DNA from: Eubacterium sp. UBA3279
GTDB lineage: Bacteria; Bacillota; Clostridia; Lachnospirales; Lachnospiraceae
Direction: 5' to 3'
Assembly (NCBI GenBank): GCA_002361775.1
Contig: DETV01000086.1
Coordinates: forward strand, 1 to 15,107
Length of the DNA stretch: 15,107 bases
Of the stretch, positions 1 to 6,533 are shown piece after piece. A model generated the notes under the pieces. The model was not told the DNA's origin and did not search any database. It saw nothing but the letters and a program-made list of their open reading frames with translations. The position numbers and the translations under genes were made by a program. Each line of letters begins with the position of its first letter. Position 1 is the first letter of the stretch.

Positions 1-1
1 G

Positions 2-1846
2 GCTATTCAGGATATTTTAGAGGACGAAGGACTGGAACAGTTAGAACGGATACCTGTAGATTATGATGAATTGCGAGAAAAAGCGGAAGAAGTAGAGGCA
101 GAGATCTTTCAGGAAGCAAGAAGCCAGAGGAATCGGGTGTCGGTTATTTCGGATCATACCGAAGCGGAAGCTGGATTAAATGGAATGAGCCGGTCAGAAA
201 TCGAAGAGACCGTATGGGCGATTGCACAGGCAGAGATTATTGAAAATGATCTGGATACCAAGATACAGGCTGTGCGTGTGTATGGAAGCCGTACAAGGGA
301 TGGGCTATATAAAGAGGATTCTGATGTGGATGTGGTAATTGCTTATGAGGGAACGGTACGTGAGGATGATTTGTTTTCCGTATTGAATGAAGCAGGGTAT
401 AAGGTCGGAAATATGCGGGTAGATATGAACCCGATCAGACCGGATAAGACTGGTACGTTAGAAGATTTTCTTGAAAAATCTGAACGGTATCTGGATGAAA
501 AAACGGAGCAGATGAAAGCCAGAGGGGAGTACAAGCCATTGGCAAAAGTGGAAGAGCTGGAGGAAGCAAACTACAATATGATCGATAACGTCCTGAACAA
601 TATGCCTCCGAAGAAAGAGCCGTATCTGGAATACTATGCTGCAGAATGTGATGAATACCATAGCCTTGGCAAAATATATAAGAGTACCAATCTGGATGAG
701 ATCCTTGCAAAATACCGGGAAATCATTGATGATCCATCGTTAAGCTACTATGGAAATGGAATGGGCATTATTTACCGTGACCCGAATGATATTTTTTATG
801 ATGAGGCGGAGGTATCTCTAGTCAGTCGGAAATCGATCCGGGGAGACAGCCTGGATGATGTGGCATTTCTGGCAGCACTTCCAATGGTACATGAAGCACT
901 GGAAAAGATTGTAGAGGCGTTTCCGGATTTTCGATATTATCCTCCAAAAGAATTGAATGTCCATTATTATCCGGAGAAAATGACAGCGGATGAACTGGCT
1001 GTAGCACTGGATCAATTAGCGGAAGACTTTGACCGTTATGATTATCATGATAACTTTAACCCGGAGGAAGATATGGTGGAAACTGTCGCATTAGAATTAA
1101 GATGCGGTTATGCCCATAGGTACATTCCGTTTTTGAAAGATATTATTGATGAGGAATGCGAAGAGTCTCCACGGGCAGAAGAACTTCTGGAGAAACTGAA
1201 GGATTACCAGCCTGAGATACCGGAGACAGCAGTACCGGTTGTCCGCATCAATTTCTGTGAGGATAAGGAAATGAACATTTCCGGTTATCAGAAGCTGGGA
1301 AGCCTGGATGAAATAACAGCCAAAATGGATGCAGAACTGGCTTCACAAGCAGATCCAAAGACTGGAATGCCTGAGAAAACTGTACAGATGTATTTTACAA
1401 TTTACTACCCGGATCGTGATCAGATGCAGGAATTAAAAGGGAAAATTAATATTGGAGATGGAAACGGCGGTATTGTGAACCAGTTGGAAAACCAGAATGA
1501 AATGAAGCTGCATGATGAAAGCTGGCTGAATTACCAGAAGGCAAAGGGAGAAGAATCTTTTCAGGCATATATGGCAGACCTTACGGATATGCAGGAGCAT
1601 GTGCTGCCGTATTTGCAGAGTTTCTGTAGTCTGGAAGAAAGAGTACCAGAGAGATCGGTAGAACCGACTACGGTATCAAAATCAGAAATGGAAGCAGGGA
1701 AGACAATAGCATCTGTTGGGAATGAAAAGTCGAAAACTGTGGAATCGGCGAGAAAGTCTATTCATGAACGATTGAAAATCAATAAAGAGATCATTGCCAG
1801 ACAGCAGGGAAAAGATAGCAAAGAGAAAGGGGTTGAGCTTGCGTAG
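2..1846 (+). CDS. Large mobile-element protein with nucleotidyltransferase domain (5' partial)
   Basis: The frame is open back to the first base, so this is the 3' part of a longer gene; the TTG at 71 is only an internal codon. Counting from that codon, a nucleotidyltransferase core is visible at about residues 65-145: GSR at 72-74, the metal-binding pair in SDVDV at 84-88, and a third acidic position in RVDMNP at 116-121. All catalytic acidic residues seem present, so activity is plausible. The remaining ~440 residues are acidic, rich in Tyr and Glu, and resemble the modular accessory domains (LPD/YodL-like) of giant proteins on Lachnospiraceae conjugative elements; that resemblance is from memory and inferred. 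The last ~60 residues are charged and probably unstructured. The substrate is unknown (nucleotide addition to protein or RNA is possible). A strong terminator follows. Confidence 0.7.
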   Translation, partial: AIQDILEDEGLEQLERIPVDYDELREKAEEVEAEIFQEARSQRNRVSVISDHTEAEAGLNGMSRSEIEETVWAIAQAEIIENDLDTKIQAVRVYGSRTRDGLYKEDSDVDVVIAYEGTVREDDLFSVLNEAGYKVGNMRVDMNPIRPDKTGTLEDFLEKSERYLDEKTEQMKARGEYKPLAKVEELEEANYNMIDNVLNNMPPKKEPYLEYYAAECDEYHSLGKIYKSTNLDEILAKYREIIDDPSLSYYGNGMGIIYRDPNDIFYDEAEVSLVSRKSIRGDSLDDVAFLAALPMVHEALEKIVEAFPDFRYYPPKELNVHYYPEKMTADELAVALDQLAEDFDRYDYHDNFNPEEDMVETVALELRCGYAHRYIPFLKDIIDEECEESPRAEELLEKLKDYQPEIPETAVPVVRINFCEDKEMNISGYQKLGSLDEITAKMDAELASQADPKTGMPEKTVQMYFTIYYPDRDQMQELKGKINIGDGNGGIVNQLENQNEMKLHDESWLNYQKAKGEESFQAYMADLTDMQEHVLPYLQSFCSLEERVPERSVEPTTVSKSEMEAGKTIASVGNEKSKTVESARKSIHERLKINKEIIARQQGKDSKEKGVELA

Positions 1847-1890
1847 ATAATTACATCCAAATGGAAAACAGTAGCAAAAATGAATGACAC

Positions 1891-1937
1891 AAAGTCCTGA
1901 AGCTAGCCGTAAGACATATGGTTTGCTTCAGGATTTT
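1891..1937 (+). terminator. Intrinsic terminator of the nucleotidyltransferase gene
   Basis: A perfect 9-bp stem (TCCTGAAGC at 1895-1903 with GCTTCAGGA at 1925-1933) is extended by A-T/G-T pairs on both sides and followed by TTTT. It lies 45 nt past the stop codon and probably ends the conjugative-element transcript. The A run on the 5' side could let it also act weakly on the converging minus-strand gene. Confidence 0.8.
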
Positions 1938-1988
1938 GCACTTTTGTAATGTGCCATTACCTCAAGTATTGTTGAGAATACAATTTGT

Positions 1989-2369
1989 CTAATAGATATG
2001 CCTTTCTGCAAATATTTTCTTGGCGGTATAAATGGCATTTAAAACTTTGGGAAAACCGGTGTAAGGAATACACTGGATAAATGTTTCAATGATTTTTTCG
2101 GGAGAAAGTCCAACGTTAAGGGAGCCATTGATATGTACTTCTAACTGTGGTTCACAACCTCCGGTAGTCAGTAAACTTGTAATTGTTATCATTTCACGTT
2201 CCTGCATACTAAGTTCAGGCCGTGTATAGACATCTCCGAAAGCAAATTCTATGATGTATTTTCCTACATCCGGGGCAATATCTTGTAACGATTGTATGAC
2301 ATTTTCACCTCCGATACCGTCAATTTCTTTAAGTTTCTCAGACCCCAGTTCAAAACGTGTGCTGCTCAT
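1989..2369 (-). CDS. Carboxymuconolactone decarboxylase (CMD) family protein
   Basis: A complete 126-residue protein of the CMD/AhpD-like fold, with the usual length for the single-domain family. The core lies at about residues 35-120: a helix with EREMITITSLL, then E73 and H79 in the EPQLEVHINGSLNVG segment, and the closing IQCIPYTGFPKVLNAI helix. It lacks the AhpD CxxC pair in the first position (only Cys72 there), so a peroxidase-type role is unsure. The start ATG has a strong CAGGAGGT site 8 nt upstream. It diverges from a MerR gene whose predicted operator sits in this gene's promoter. In Bacillus subtilis the CMD gene yraC is under the MerR-type regulator AdhR and responds to aldehydes, so a carbonyl or electrophile stress role is a reasonable inference here. 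Confidence 0.85.
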   Translation of the reverse strand: MSSTRFELGSEKLKEIDGIGGENVIQSLQDIAPDVGKYIIEFAFGDVYTRPELSMQEREMITITSLLTTGGCEPQLEVHINGSLNVGLSPEKIIETFIQCIPYTGFPKVLNAIYTAKKIFAERHIY

Positions 2370-2400
2370 TGCATTTACCTCCTGTAAGTTTTATAATTTG

Positions 2401-2431
2401 AGCATATAACTTAAACCATAGTTTAAGTCAA
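2401..2431 (-). promoter_or_regulatory. MerR-type operator/promoter of the CMD gene
   Basis: Read on the minus strand, a TTGACT -35 (2426-2431) and a -10 of TATGCT (2401-2406, 19-bp spacer) or TATATG (2403-2408, 17-bp spacer) enclose a perfect inverted repeat, ACTTAAAC-N4-GTTTAAGT (2409-2428). An operator in an overlong spacer is the hallmark of MerR activation. The repeat is close to the AdhR box CTTAAAG-N4-CTTTAAG known from Bacillus. The MerR gene starts on the other side of it. Confidence 0.85.
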
Positions 2432-2455
2432 GAACAATTTGAGGTGATTTTAAAA

Positions 2456-2827
2456 ATGTTAATTGGCGAGATTTCTGAAAAAACGAACCTGCCTGAAAGC
2501 ACGTTGCGGTATTATGAGAAAAAAGGATTAATCAAAGTAGCAAGAGACGGTGGTGGCAGGCGTGAATATGAGGAGAATGATATCGAATGGATAAAGTTTA
2601 TCCGACGATTAAAAGAGACAGGTATGCATCTCGGAGATATTCAGAAATATTCTGAACTGCGGTACTGTGGAAAAAGTACAATGCCGGAGCGGATGAAAAT
2701 ATTGGAAGTACATAGAAAATATGTGTTAGAACAACGGCAAAAATGGAATGAGTATTTGCAGAATCTGGATGATAAAATTGAGTTTTACAGACAAGCCATA
2801 AATGAACAACCAGAAGGTAACGATTGA
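2456..2827 (+). CDS. MerR family transcriptional regulator (AdhR/NmlR-like)
   Basis: A 123-residue regulator. The N-terminal winged helix starts with IGEISEKTNLPESTLRYYEKKGLI (residues 3-26), the classic MerR recognition pattern, followed by the wing (GGGRREYEEND, 32-42). The C-terminus from about 78 to 115 is the dimerising coiled coil. I chose ATG 2456 over GTG 2444 because GAGGTG at 2441-2446 then becomes a ribosome site at normal spacing and the protein starts at the family's usual point. There is one cysteine, Cys71, in the linker after the DNA-binding domain; AdhR/NmlR proteins use a single cysteine to sense electrophiles, though not necessarily at this position. It probably controls the divergent CMD gene and itself. 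Confidence 0.9.
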   Translation: MLIGEISEKTNLPESTLRYYEKKGLIKVARDGGGRREYEENDIEWIKFIRRLKETGMHLGDIQKYSELRYCGKSTMPERMKILEVHRKYVLEQRQKWNEYLQNLDDKIEFYRQAINEQPEGND

Positions 2828-2879
2828 TTTCTATATTTCTGACACGATAACAGCAATGTATGCAATATTGTCCGGAGTT

Positions 2880-2888
2880 TGATATAAT
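2880..2888 (+). promoter_or_regulatory. Extended -10 promoter of the ACT fusion gene
   Basis: TG-N-TATAAT at 2880-2888 is a perfect extended -10 with no good -35 needed. It lies 56 nt upstream of the start codon at 2945, just after the MerR stop. Confidence 0.6.
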
Positions 2889-2944
2889 GCGTCTGGATAT
2901 GTATGAAATGAGTGAAAAACAGAATATTGATTGGAGAATATCAG

Positions 2945-3787
2945 ATGGAAAATAAAAGGAAATTGAATAAAGAAGAACGAAAACGCCGCCGCCTTCAAAA
3001 AGGTAAACAGTGGCTGCTTACCTATCAGGGCACAGCGAAGCACATGGTAAAGCATTACAGGGAAAGGTTCCATGTGGATTCTATGACAGCAGTAAAGGAT
3101 TTGCAGGAACTGGGTGTTAATTATACGCAGGAACAATTGGATAATATAAAACGGGCAGAGGAAGAACGATTAAAACAAAAGCGATTACAGAAAGAAAAAA
3201 AGAAACGTGAAAAGTATGAAACTATATATGAGGATTGTGATGATCGGTTTGCATTTATTGCCGGGTATACGTCTGGAGGAGCGCCTTATGGTACTACCTG
3301 GGAAGAAATAGGAATTGATCCGGAACTTCCATTTGAAGAAAAGGTTGAGCGTCTGGCTGAGGGAAATTATTCTTTAACAGAAGAGGTTGAAACTAACTGG
3401 GATGATGAGATATTGAAAGTGCTGGTCCTTCCGGGTTTATTTAGTGTCTGCCAGGTGGAGGACTATTCGCAGGTCGATCTGGATGCTGATTACTGCTTTA
3501 TAGGAAAAACAGATGAGGAAAAATCTCTGGTATGCCGTACAGGGGATGTACCGGATAATACGATACAGCAGAGTGACGGCTGGAGAGCGTTTCGCATACA
3601 GGGAGTATTGGATTTTTCTCTGATTGGTATTTTAGCGGAAATATCTGGAGCATTGGCCAGATATGAGGTCGGACTATTTGCAATTTCTACATTTAATACG
3701 GATTATATTTTGGTAAAAGATAAAGATTACAAACGTGCTGTAAAGGCATTAACTTCAGAAGCATATCGGATTATTGAAACAGAGTGA
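2945..3787 (+). CDS. Basic-helical N-terminal domain fused to a C-terminal ACT domain protein
   Basis: A 280-residue soluble protein made of two unrelated parts. Residues 1-95 are very basic and helical: a Lys/Arg-rich start, then WLLTYQGTAKHMVKHYRERFHVD (23-45), then a charged coiled coil at about 62-95. Residues 100-122 carry FAFIAGYTSGGAPYGTTWEE, a segment I recall as conserved in uncharacterised Firmicute proteins. Residues 155-280 match the small ACT-domain proteins (COG3603-like), with LPGLFSVC, GWRAFRIQG, LDFSLIGILAEIS and FAISTFNTDYILVK. In that family the ACT fold binds amino acids or other small ligands. ATG 2945 has GGAG 8 nt upstream; the earlier in-frame ATG at 2912 has no ribosome site. 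The N-terminal part may bind nucleic acid (inference from charge). Function unknown. Confidence 0.7.
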   Translation: MENKRKLNKEERKRRRLQKGKQWLLTYQGTAKHMVKHYRERFHVDSMTAVKDLQELGVNYTQEQLDNIKRAEEERLKQKRLQKEKKKREKYETIYEDCDDRFAFIAGYTSGGAPYGTTWEEIGIDPELPFEEKVERLAEGNYSLTEEVETNWDDEILKVLVLPGLFSVCQVEDYSQVDLDADYCFIGKTDEEKSLVCRTGDVPDNTIQQSDGWRAFRIQGVLDFSLIGILAEISGALARYEVGLFAISTFNTDYILVKDKDYKRAVKALTSEAYRIIETE

Positions 3788-3804
3788 AAAGGAAAGTGGT
3801 ACAA

Positions 3805-4062
3805 GTGAGTAAAAAACTGGCAGCATATTTTTCCGCAACAGGTATAACTGCGAGAGTGGCAGAAAATTTAGCAGATTCCATCGGAGCGGATTTGTTTGCT
3901 ATTATACCTACAACAGGTTACACAAAAGAAGACTTGGATTGGATGGACAAAAGTTCCAGAAGCAGCGTGGAAATAAGGAATGAAAGCTGCTGACCGAAGA
4001 TTGCTTATAAAAGAGATAATATGTCGGAGTATGATATGATTTTTGTAGGATTCCCAATTTGG
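3805..4062 (+). pseudogene. Flavodoxin fragment, interrupted and truncated
   Basis: From the GTG at 3805, SKKLAAYFSATGITARVAENLA is the FMN-phosphate loop of a short-chain flavodoxin (xxFSATGxTxxVA), followed by TKEDLDWMDKSSRSSVE, typical of the Clostridia flavodoxin family. TGA at 3991-3993 interrupts the frame where an Arg codon (CGA) is expected; beyond it the same frame continues as PKIAYKRDNMSEYDMIFVGFPIW, the correct next strand and flavin-binding Trp. Homology then stops at about 4062, so the C-terminal half is missing. This is a dead gene: one nonsense mutation plus loss of the 3' end. A TGA readthrough would still leave a truncated protein. It begins 17 nt after the ACT gene's stop. 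Confidence 0.85.
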
Positions 4063-4084
4063 CTTGCGTACCACAATTTGATAC

Positions 4085-4154
4085 AATGCACCCTTGGTCA
4101 CCAGAGGGTGCATTTTTAACGATAGCCCCTATTCAAAAAACGATAGGGTGCATT
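4085..4154 (+). repeat. Hairpin pair with a duplicated arm (possible terminator/attenuator)
   Basis: AATGCACCCT (4085-4094) pairs perfectly with AGGGTGCATT (4105-4114), followed by TTTAA, so it looks like a modest terminator. The same AGGGTGCATT recurs exactly at 4145-4154. A second hairpin, CCCTAT (4128-4133) with ATAGGG (4143-4148), overlaps that second arm. The left arm could therefore pair with either right arm. It fills most of the space between the broken flavodoxin and the methyltransferase-like gene. Confidence 0.5.
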
Positions 4155-4185
4155 TGGAAGAGGAATGGAATATTTCAAACTCGTA

Positions 4186-4194
4186 TGTTATACT
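4186..4194 (+). promoter_or_regulatory. Extended -10 promoter of the ICMT-like gene
   Basis: TG-T-TATACT at 4186-4194 fits the extended -10 pattern and lies 38 nt upstream of the ATG at 4232. I see no convincing -35. Confidence 0.5.
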
Positions 4195-4231
4195 GGATGC
4201 TGAAAAAAAAACATGAATTGGAGGGAGAACA

Positions 4232-4812
4232 ATGGAATTTAAGTTGATTTCCATAGCAGTCTTAATTGCCTTCTACGGCTGCTATTTTGTAAAAATGCTT
4301 CGTCAAAAAAGCAGGGAATACAGACAGACCAAATTGGAAAGGACAAAGTCGGTTTTGTGAAATTCGTGGAAGTTACAATGAGGGTTGCTGCTGTTCTTGT
4401 TTTCGCAGCGGATCTTATCAGTATTTTCATTGGGATAAGCCATAGCCCTGTTGCTGTTCGGATTATTGGTGCGGTGATGAGCATTGCGGGAACAATTATA
4501 TTTATTGTCGCAGTACAGACTATGCGAAATAGTTGGCGGGCGGGAGTTTCCACAACCGATAAAACAGAACTTGTGACAAATGGTATTTATCAAATTAGCC
4601 GCAACCCCGCCTTTTTAGGATTTGACCTCTTATATATTGGTACATTATTGATGTTTTTTAACTGGATTTTGTGTATTCTAACCGTTTTTGCCGTCATCAT
4701 GTTTCATTTGCAGATTGTCAATGTAGAAGAGGATTTCCTGCTTGCCACATTTGGAAATGAGTATCTGCAATATAAGAAAAAAGTCTGCCGCTATATTGGC
4801 AGAAAACGATAA
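4232..4812 (+). pseudogene. Isoprenylcysteine carboxyl methyltransferase (ICMT/PEMT) family membrane protein, frameshifted
   Basis: ATG 4232 follows GGAGGGAG at ideal spacing and encodes a first membrane helix (LISIAVLIAFYGCYFVKML). After Arg-Gln-Lys the frame shifts: the run at 4305-4310 has six A residues where seven would read Lys-Lys-Gln-Gly-Ile-Gln-Thr-Asp and join the rest. Unrepaired translation stops at 4361. The second frame, open to 4812, carries three to four membrane helices, the GIYQISRNPAFLGF substrate/SAM region and the closing EEDFLLATFGNEYLQYKKKV motif, all typical of the ICMT/PEMT family. The joined protein would be about 193 residues, the usual length for small bacterial members. 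It is either a true pseudogene, a slippage-controlled gene or a sequencing error in the homopolymer. Substrate unknown. Confidence 0.8.
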
Positions 4813-4877
4813 CTTAACAATTTATCGGGCGGTACTACATATCATCAAAGAGCCAGGGATACCTGACTAAGTGAGCA

Positions 4878-4914
4878 CAGAATGTCGGGTGTAAATTCTG
4901 CCTGTTGATATACT
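4878..4914 (+). promoter_or_regulatory. Promoter region of the AraC-GyrI gene
   Basis: TG-A-TATACT at 4906-4914 is an extended -10 located 31 nt before the start codon. Just upstream, CAGAAT (4878-4883) and ATTCTG (4895-4900) form a 6-bp inverted repeat that could be a regulator site. The promoter is fairly clear; the operator is a guess. Confidence 0.45.
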
Positions 4915-4945
4915 TATAGTACAGTGAGCGAAGGGAGTGAGAAGG

Positions 4946-5776
4946 ATGCAAGGCTGGATCGAAGGATTTCAGGAATCCATAGATTTCATGGAGCAGAATC
5001 TGACGGAAGAACTGGACATAGAAGATATCGCCGCTAAGGCAGCTTTGTCTTCGTTCTATTATCAGCGCATCTTCGGGGCTTTGTGTGGCATGACTGTCGG
5101 TGAATACATTCGAGCACGCAGGATGACGCTGGCGGCACAGGAGCTTAACGGGAAGGATGTAAAGGTGATTGATGTTGCCGCCAAATACGGCTATGAATCG
5201 CCGGATAGTTTTGCAAAAGCCTTTCAGAAATTTCATGGGATTACGCCGTCACAAGCGAAGAAACCGGGGGCATCGCTGAGATCTTTTGCTCCGCTGCATA
5301 TCAAAATCACGATGGAGGGTGGAACTATGTTGGATTATCGTATTGTTGAAAAAGCACCGTTTACTATTGTCGGAGTGAAAAGGCCTTTCAATTCGGATAC
5401 AAGCTATCAGGAAATACCGAAGTTCTGGGATGAATGGCTGGCTCAAGACGGAAAGCGTTCAGTAATGGGAACCTTTGGCGTTTGCCTTGATATGAAGGGA
5501 AAGGATTTTGATTACTGGATTGCGGATCTGTATTTCCCCTGGGAGGATATCCCGGAAGGTTGTGAGACCAGAGTGATCCCTGGCAGCGCCTGGGCACAAT
5601 TCCCGTGCACGATGAAAACACTTCAGGATACGAACACCAAGATTTGGTCAGAGTGGTTGCCTGCACTTAAAGGATACTCTCTTGCAGGAGAATATGATAT
5701 CGAAGTATATTTTCCTCCAGAGGAGGGATCAGATGATATGAAGGTGTATATCTGGATACCGCTTAAGAAAGATTGA
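4946..5776 (+). CDS. AraC family regulator with GyrI-like effector-binding domain
   Basis: A complete 276-residue cytoplasmic regulator. Residues 1-108 hold both AraC helix-turn-helix units: LDIEDIAAKAALSSFYYQRIF is the first and VIDVAAKYGYESPDSFAKAFQKFHGITPSQ the second, a near-consensus AraC signature. Residues ~128-276 form a GyrI-like (SOUL-type) domain with DYRIVEKAPFTIVGVKRPF at its start and the closing DIEVYFPPEE and YIWIPLKK strands; such domains bind cationic or hydrophobic small molecules and drugs, as in Rob. Start ATG 4946 is preferred over GTG 4937 because GGGAG at 4933-4937 is then properly spaced. It probably acts on itself or on a nearby efflux gene. Its stop is only 17 nt from the broken end of the EamA fragment, so its original neighbour may have been lost. 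Confidence 0.92.
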   Translation: MQGWIEGFQESIDFMEQNLTEELDIEDIAAKAALSSFYYQRIFGALCGMTVGEYIRARRMTLAAQELNGKDVKVIDVAAKYGYESPDSFAKAFQKFHGITPSQAKKPGASLRSFAPLHIKITMEGGTMLDYRIVEKAPFTIVGVKRPFNSDTSYQEIPKFWDEWLAQDGKRSVMGTFGVCLDMKGKDFDYWIADLYFPWEDIPEGCETRVIPGSAWAQFPCTMKTLQDTNTKIWSEWLPALKGYSLAGEYDIEVYFPPEEGSDDMKVYIWIPLKKD

Positions 5777-5792
5777 ACAAGTCAATAGGAGG

Positions 5793-5968
5793 TCTCTCAT
5801 CCGGTGGGGATAGACGATCAGCAATGCCAGAAATCCCAGGATAAATCGGAAGAAGAGAATTTCTACCGGTTCAAAATCCACTAACAGCACTTTGGTGTAG
5901 ATGAAGATAGTTCCCCGTATCAGGATTGTTACCAGCGCCGCCAGGTGCCCGCTTGCTTTTTTACTCAT
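5793..5968 (-). pseudogene. EamA/DMT transporter, N-terminal fragment
   Basis: Only the first 58 codons of an EamA (drug/metabolite) exporter remain. MSKKASGHLAALVTILI and VLLVDFEPVEILFFRFILGFLAL match the longer copy at 12390-13287 closely, up to HRMR, and then the homology stops within a few bases of 5793. Trp18 of the paralog is Arg here, which would harm the first membrane helix. The ATG overlaps the AraC-like stop by 8 nt (ATGAGTAA), the same coupling as in the longer copy. Minus-strand translation runs on to 5729 inside the AraC-GyrI gene, but those residues are not EamA. Non-functional as a transporter. Confidence 0.88.
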
Positions 5969-6392
5969 CCGGTGTTTCCTCCTTCTTAAAAAATATGTCA
6001 CGATAAAGGCCCGGAGCCAATCCGATAAATCGGTTGAAATAGTTCGTGAAATGACTTTGGTCGGAAAAGCCGGGAAGTTCCCTTCTCCCGGTTACTTCCT
6101 CTGCCAGGTTCAGCATGACTTCTTTGGTAATGTTAAATCCCCGGTAATCTAACGTGCCATTATCACTTTGCACACAGGCATGATTATCTCCGGGATTGAA
6201 AAGAACGATATCGCCTTTTTCTATGGTATATTCCTGATTTCTACAGGACAGTATGCGCTGTCCGTTCTCTACGAAACCAATTACATAATATTCATGAAAG
6301 TGGTTTGGAAATGGCTGCACGATTCCCTCAAAACGGTATGCCTCAATCCGAAATTCATCATCATAAACCAACGTCCTTGTTTCTTTCTTCAT
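5961..6392 (-). pseudogene. AraC family regulator with in-frame internal deletion (sensor domain plus last HTH helices)
   Basis: The 143-residue product is residues 1-109 of the full-length paralog (13280-14113) joined directly to its last 34 residues. The cupin-like sensor is intact, with HFHEYYVIGF (31-40) and GDIVLFNPGDNHACVQ (60-75). The linker, the whole first helix-turn-helix and part of the second are gone, so sequence-specific DNA binding is unlikely. Exactly 402 bp (134 codons) are missing, and the joint lies on GGAAAAGCC, a 9-mer found at both deletion ends in the full copy. The reading frame has stayed open and the ribosome site (GGAGGG before ATG 6392) is kept, so it may still be expressed, perhaps as a dimer-poisoning or ligand-binding protein (speculative). 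Start chosen by that ribosome site rather than ATG 6419. Confidence 0.85.
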
Positions 6393-6475
6393 GTGTGTTC
6401 CCTCCTTGCTGTCCTTCATTGTAGTATTTCAAAATCCAAAAGGATTGCAAAATATCTTCTTTTTTTATGGCTTAC

Positions 6476-6504
6476 TGGATTGATGTCTTTGGATATGGTA
6501 TGCT
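6476..6504 (+). promoter_or_regulatory. Promoter of the HTH_16 gene
   Basis: TGGATT (6476-6481) and extended TGG-TATGCT (6496-6504) are 17 bp apart. Nearly the same sequence occurs upstream of the HTH_16 stub at 14245, which supports it as a conserved promoter. Confidence 0.55.
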
Positions 6505-6533
6505 GTAAGCAATCAAATGGCGGAGGTGCGGGT

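Larger units (their letters stand above)
5793..6510. repeat. Duplicated block A (decayed AraC/EamA copy)
   Basis: This stretch is closely similar to 13113-14231 in the same orientation. The first ~100 bases differ at only about four positions. It covers the 5' end of an EamA gene, an AraC gene with an internal 402-bp loss, and the divergent promoter of the HTH_16 gene. Similarity starts abruptly at CTCTCATCCGG (5793) and ends at TATGCTGTAAGC (6499-6510). Confidence 0.9.

Noticed and set aside
3991..3993. TGA in the flavodoxin as selenocysteine or recoded stop
   Set aside because: The expected residue is Arg rather than Cys, no SECIS-like hairpin follows, and the gene is also cut short at about 4062.
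4059..4247. 62-residue plus-strand open frame between the flavodoxin and ICMT-like gene
   Set aside because: No ribosome site or family match, and it spans the hairpins and the next gene's promoter.
6168..6533. Upstream extension of the HTH_16 frame to a 207-residue protein
   Set aside because: It is antisense to the AraC copy, lacks a ribosome site and has no family match; ATG 6534 with GGAGG is the natural start.
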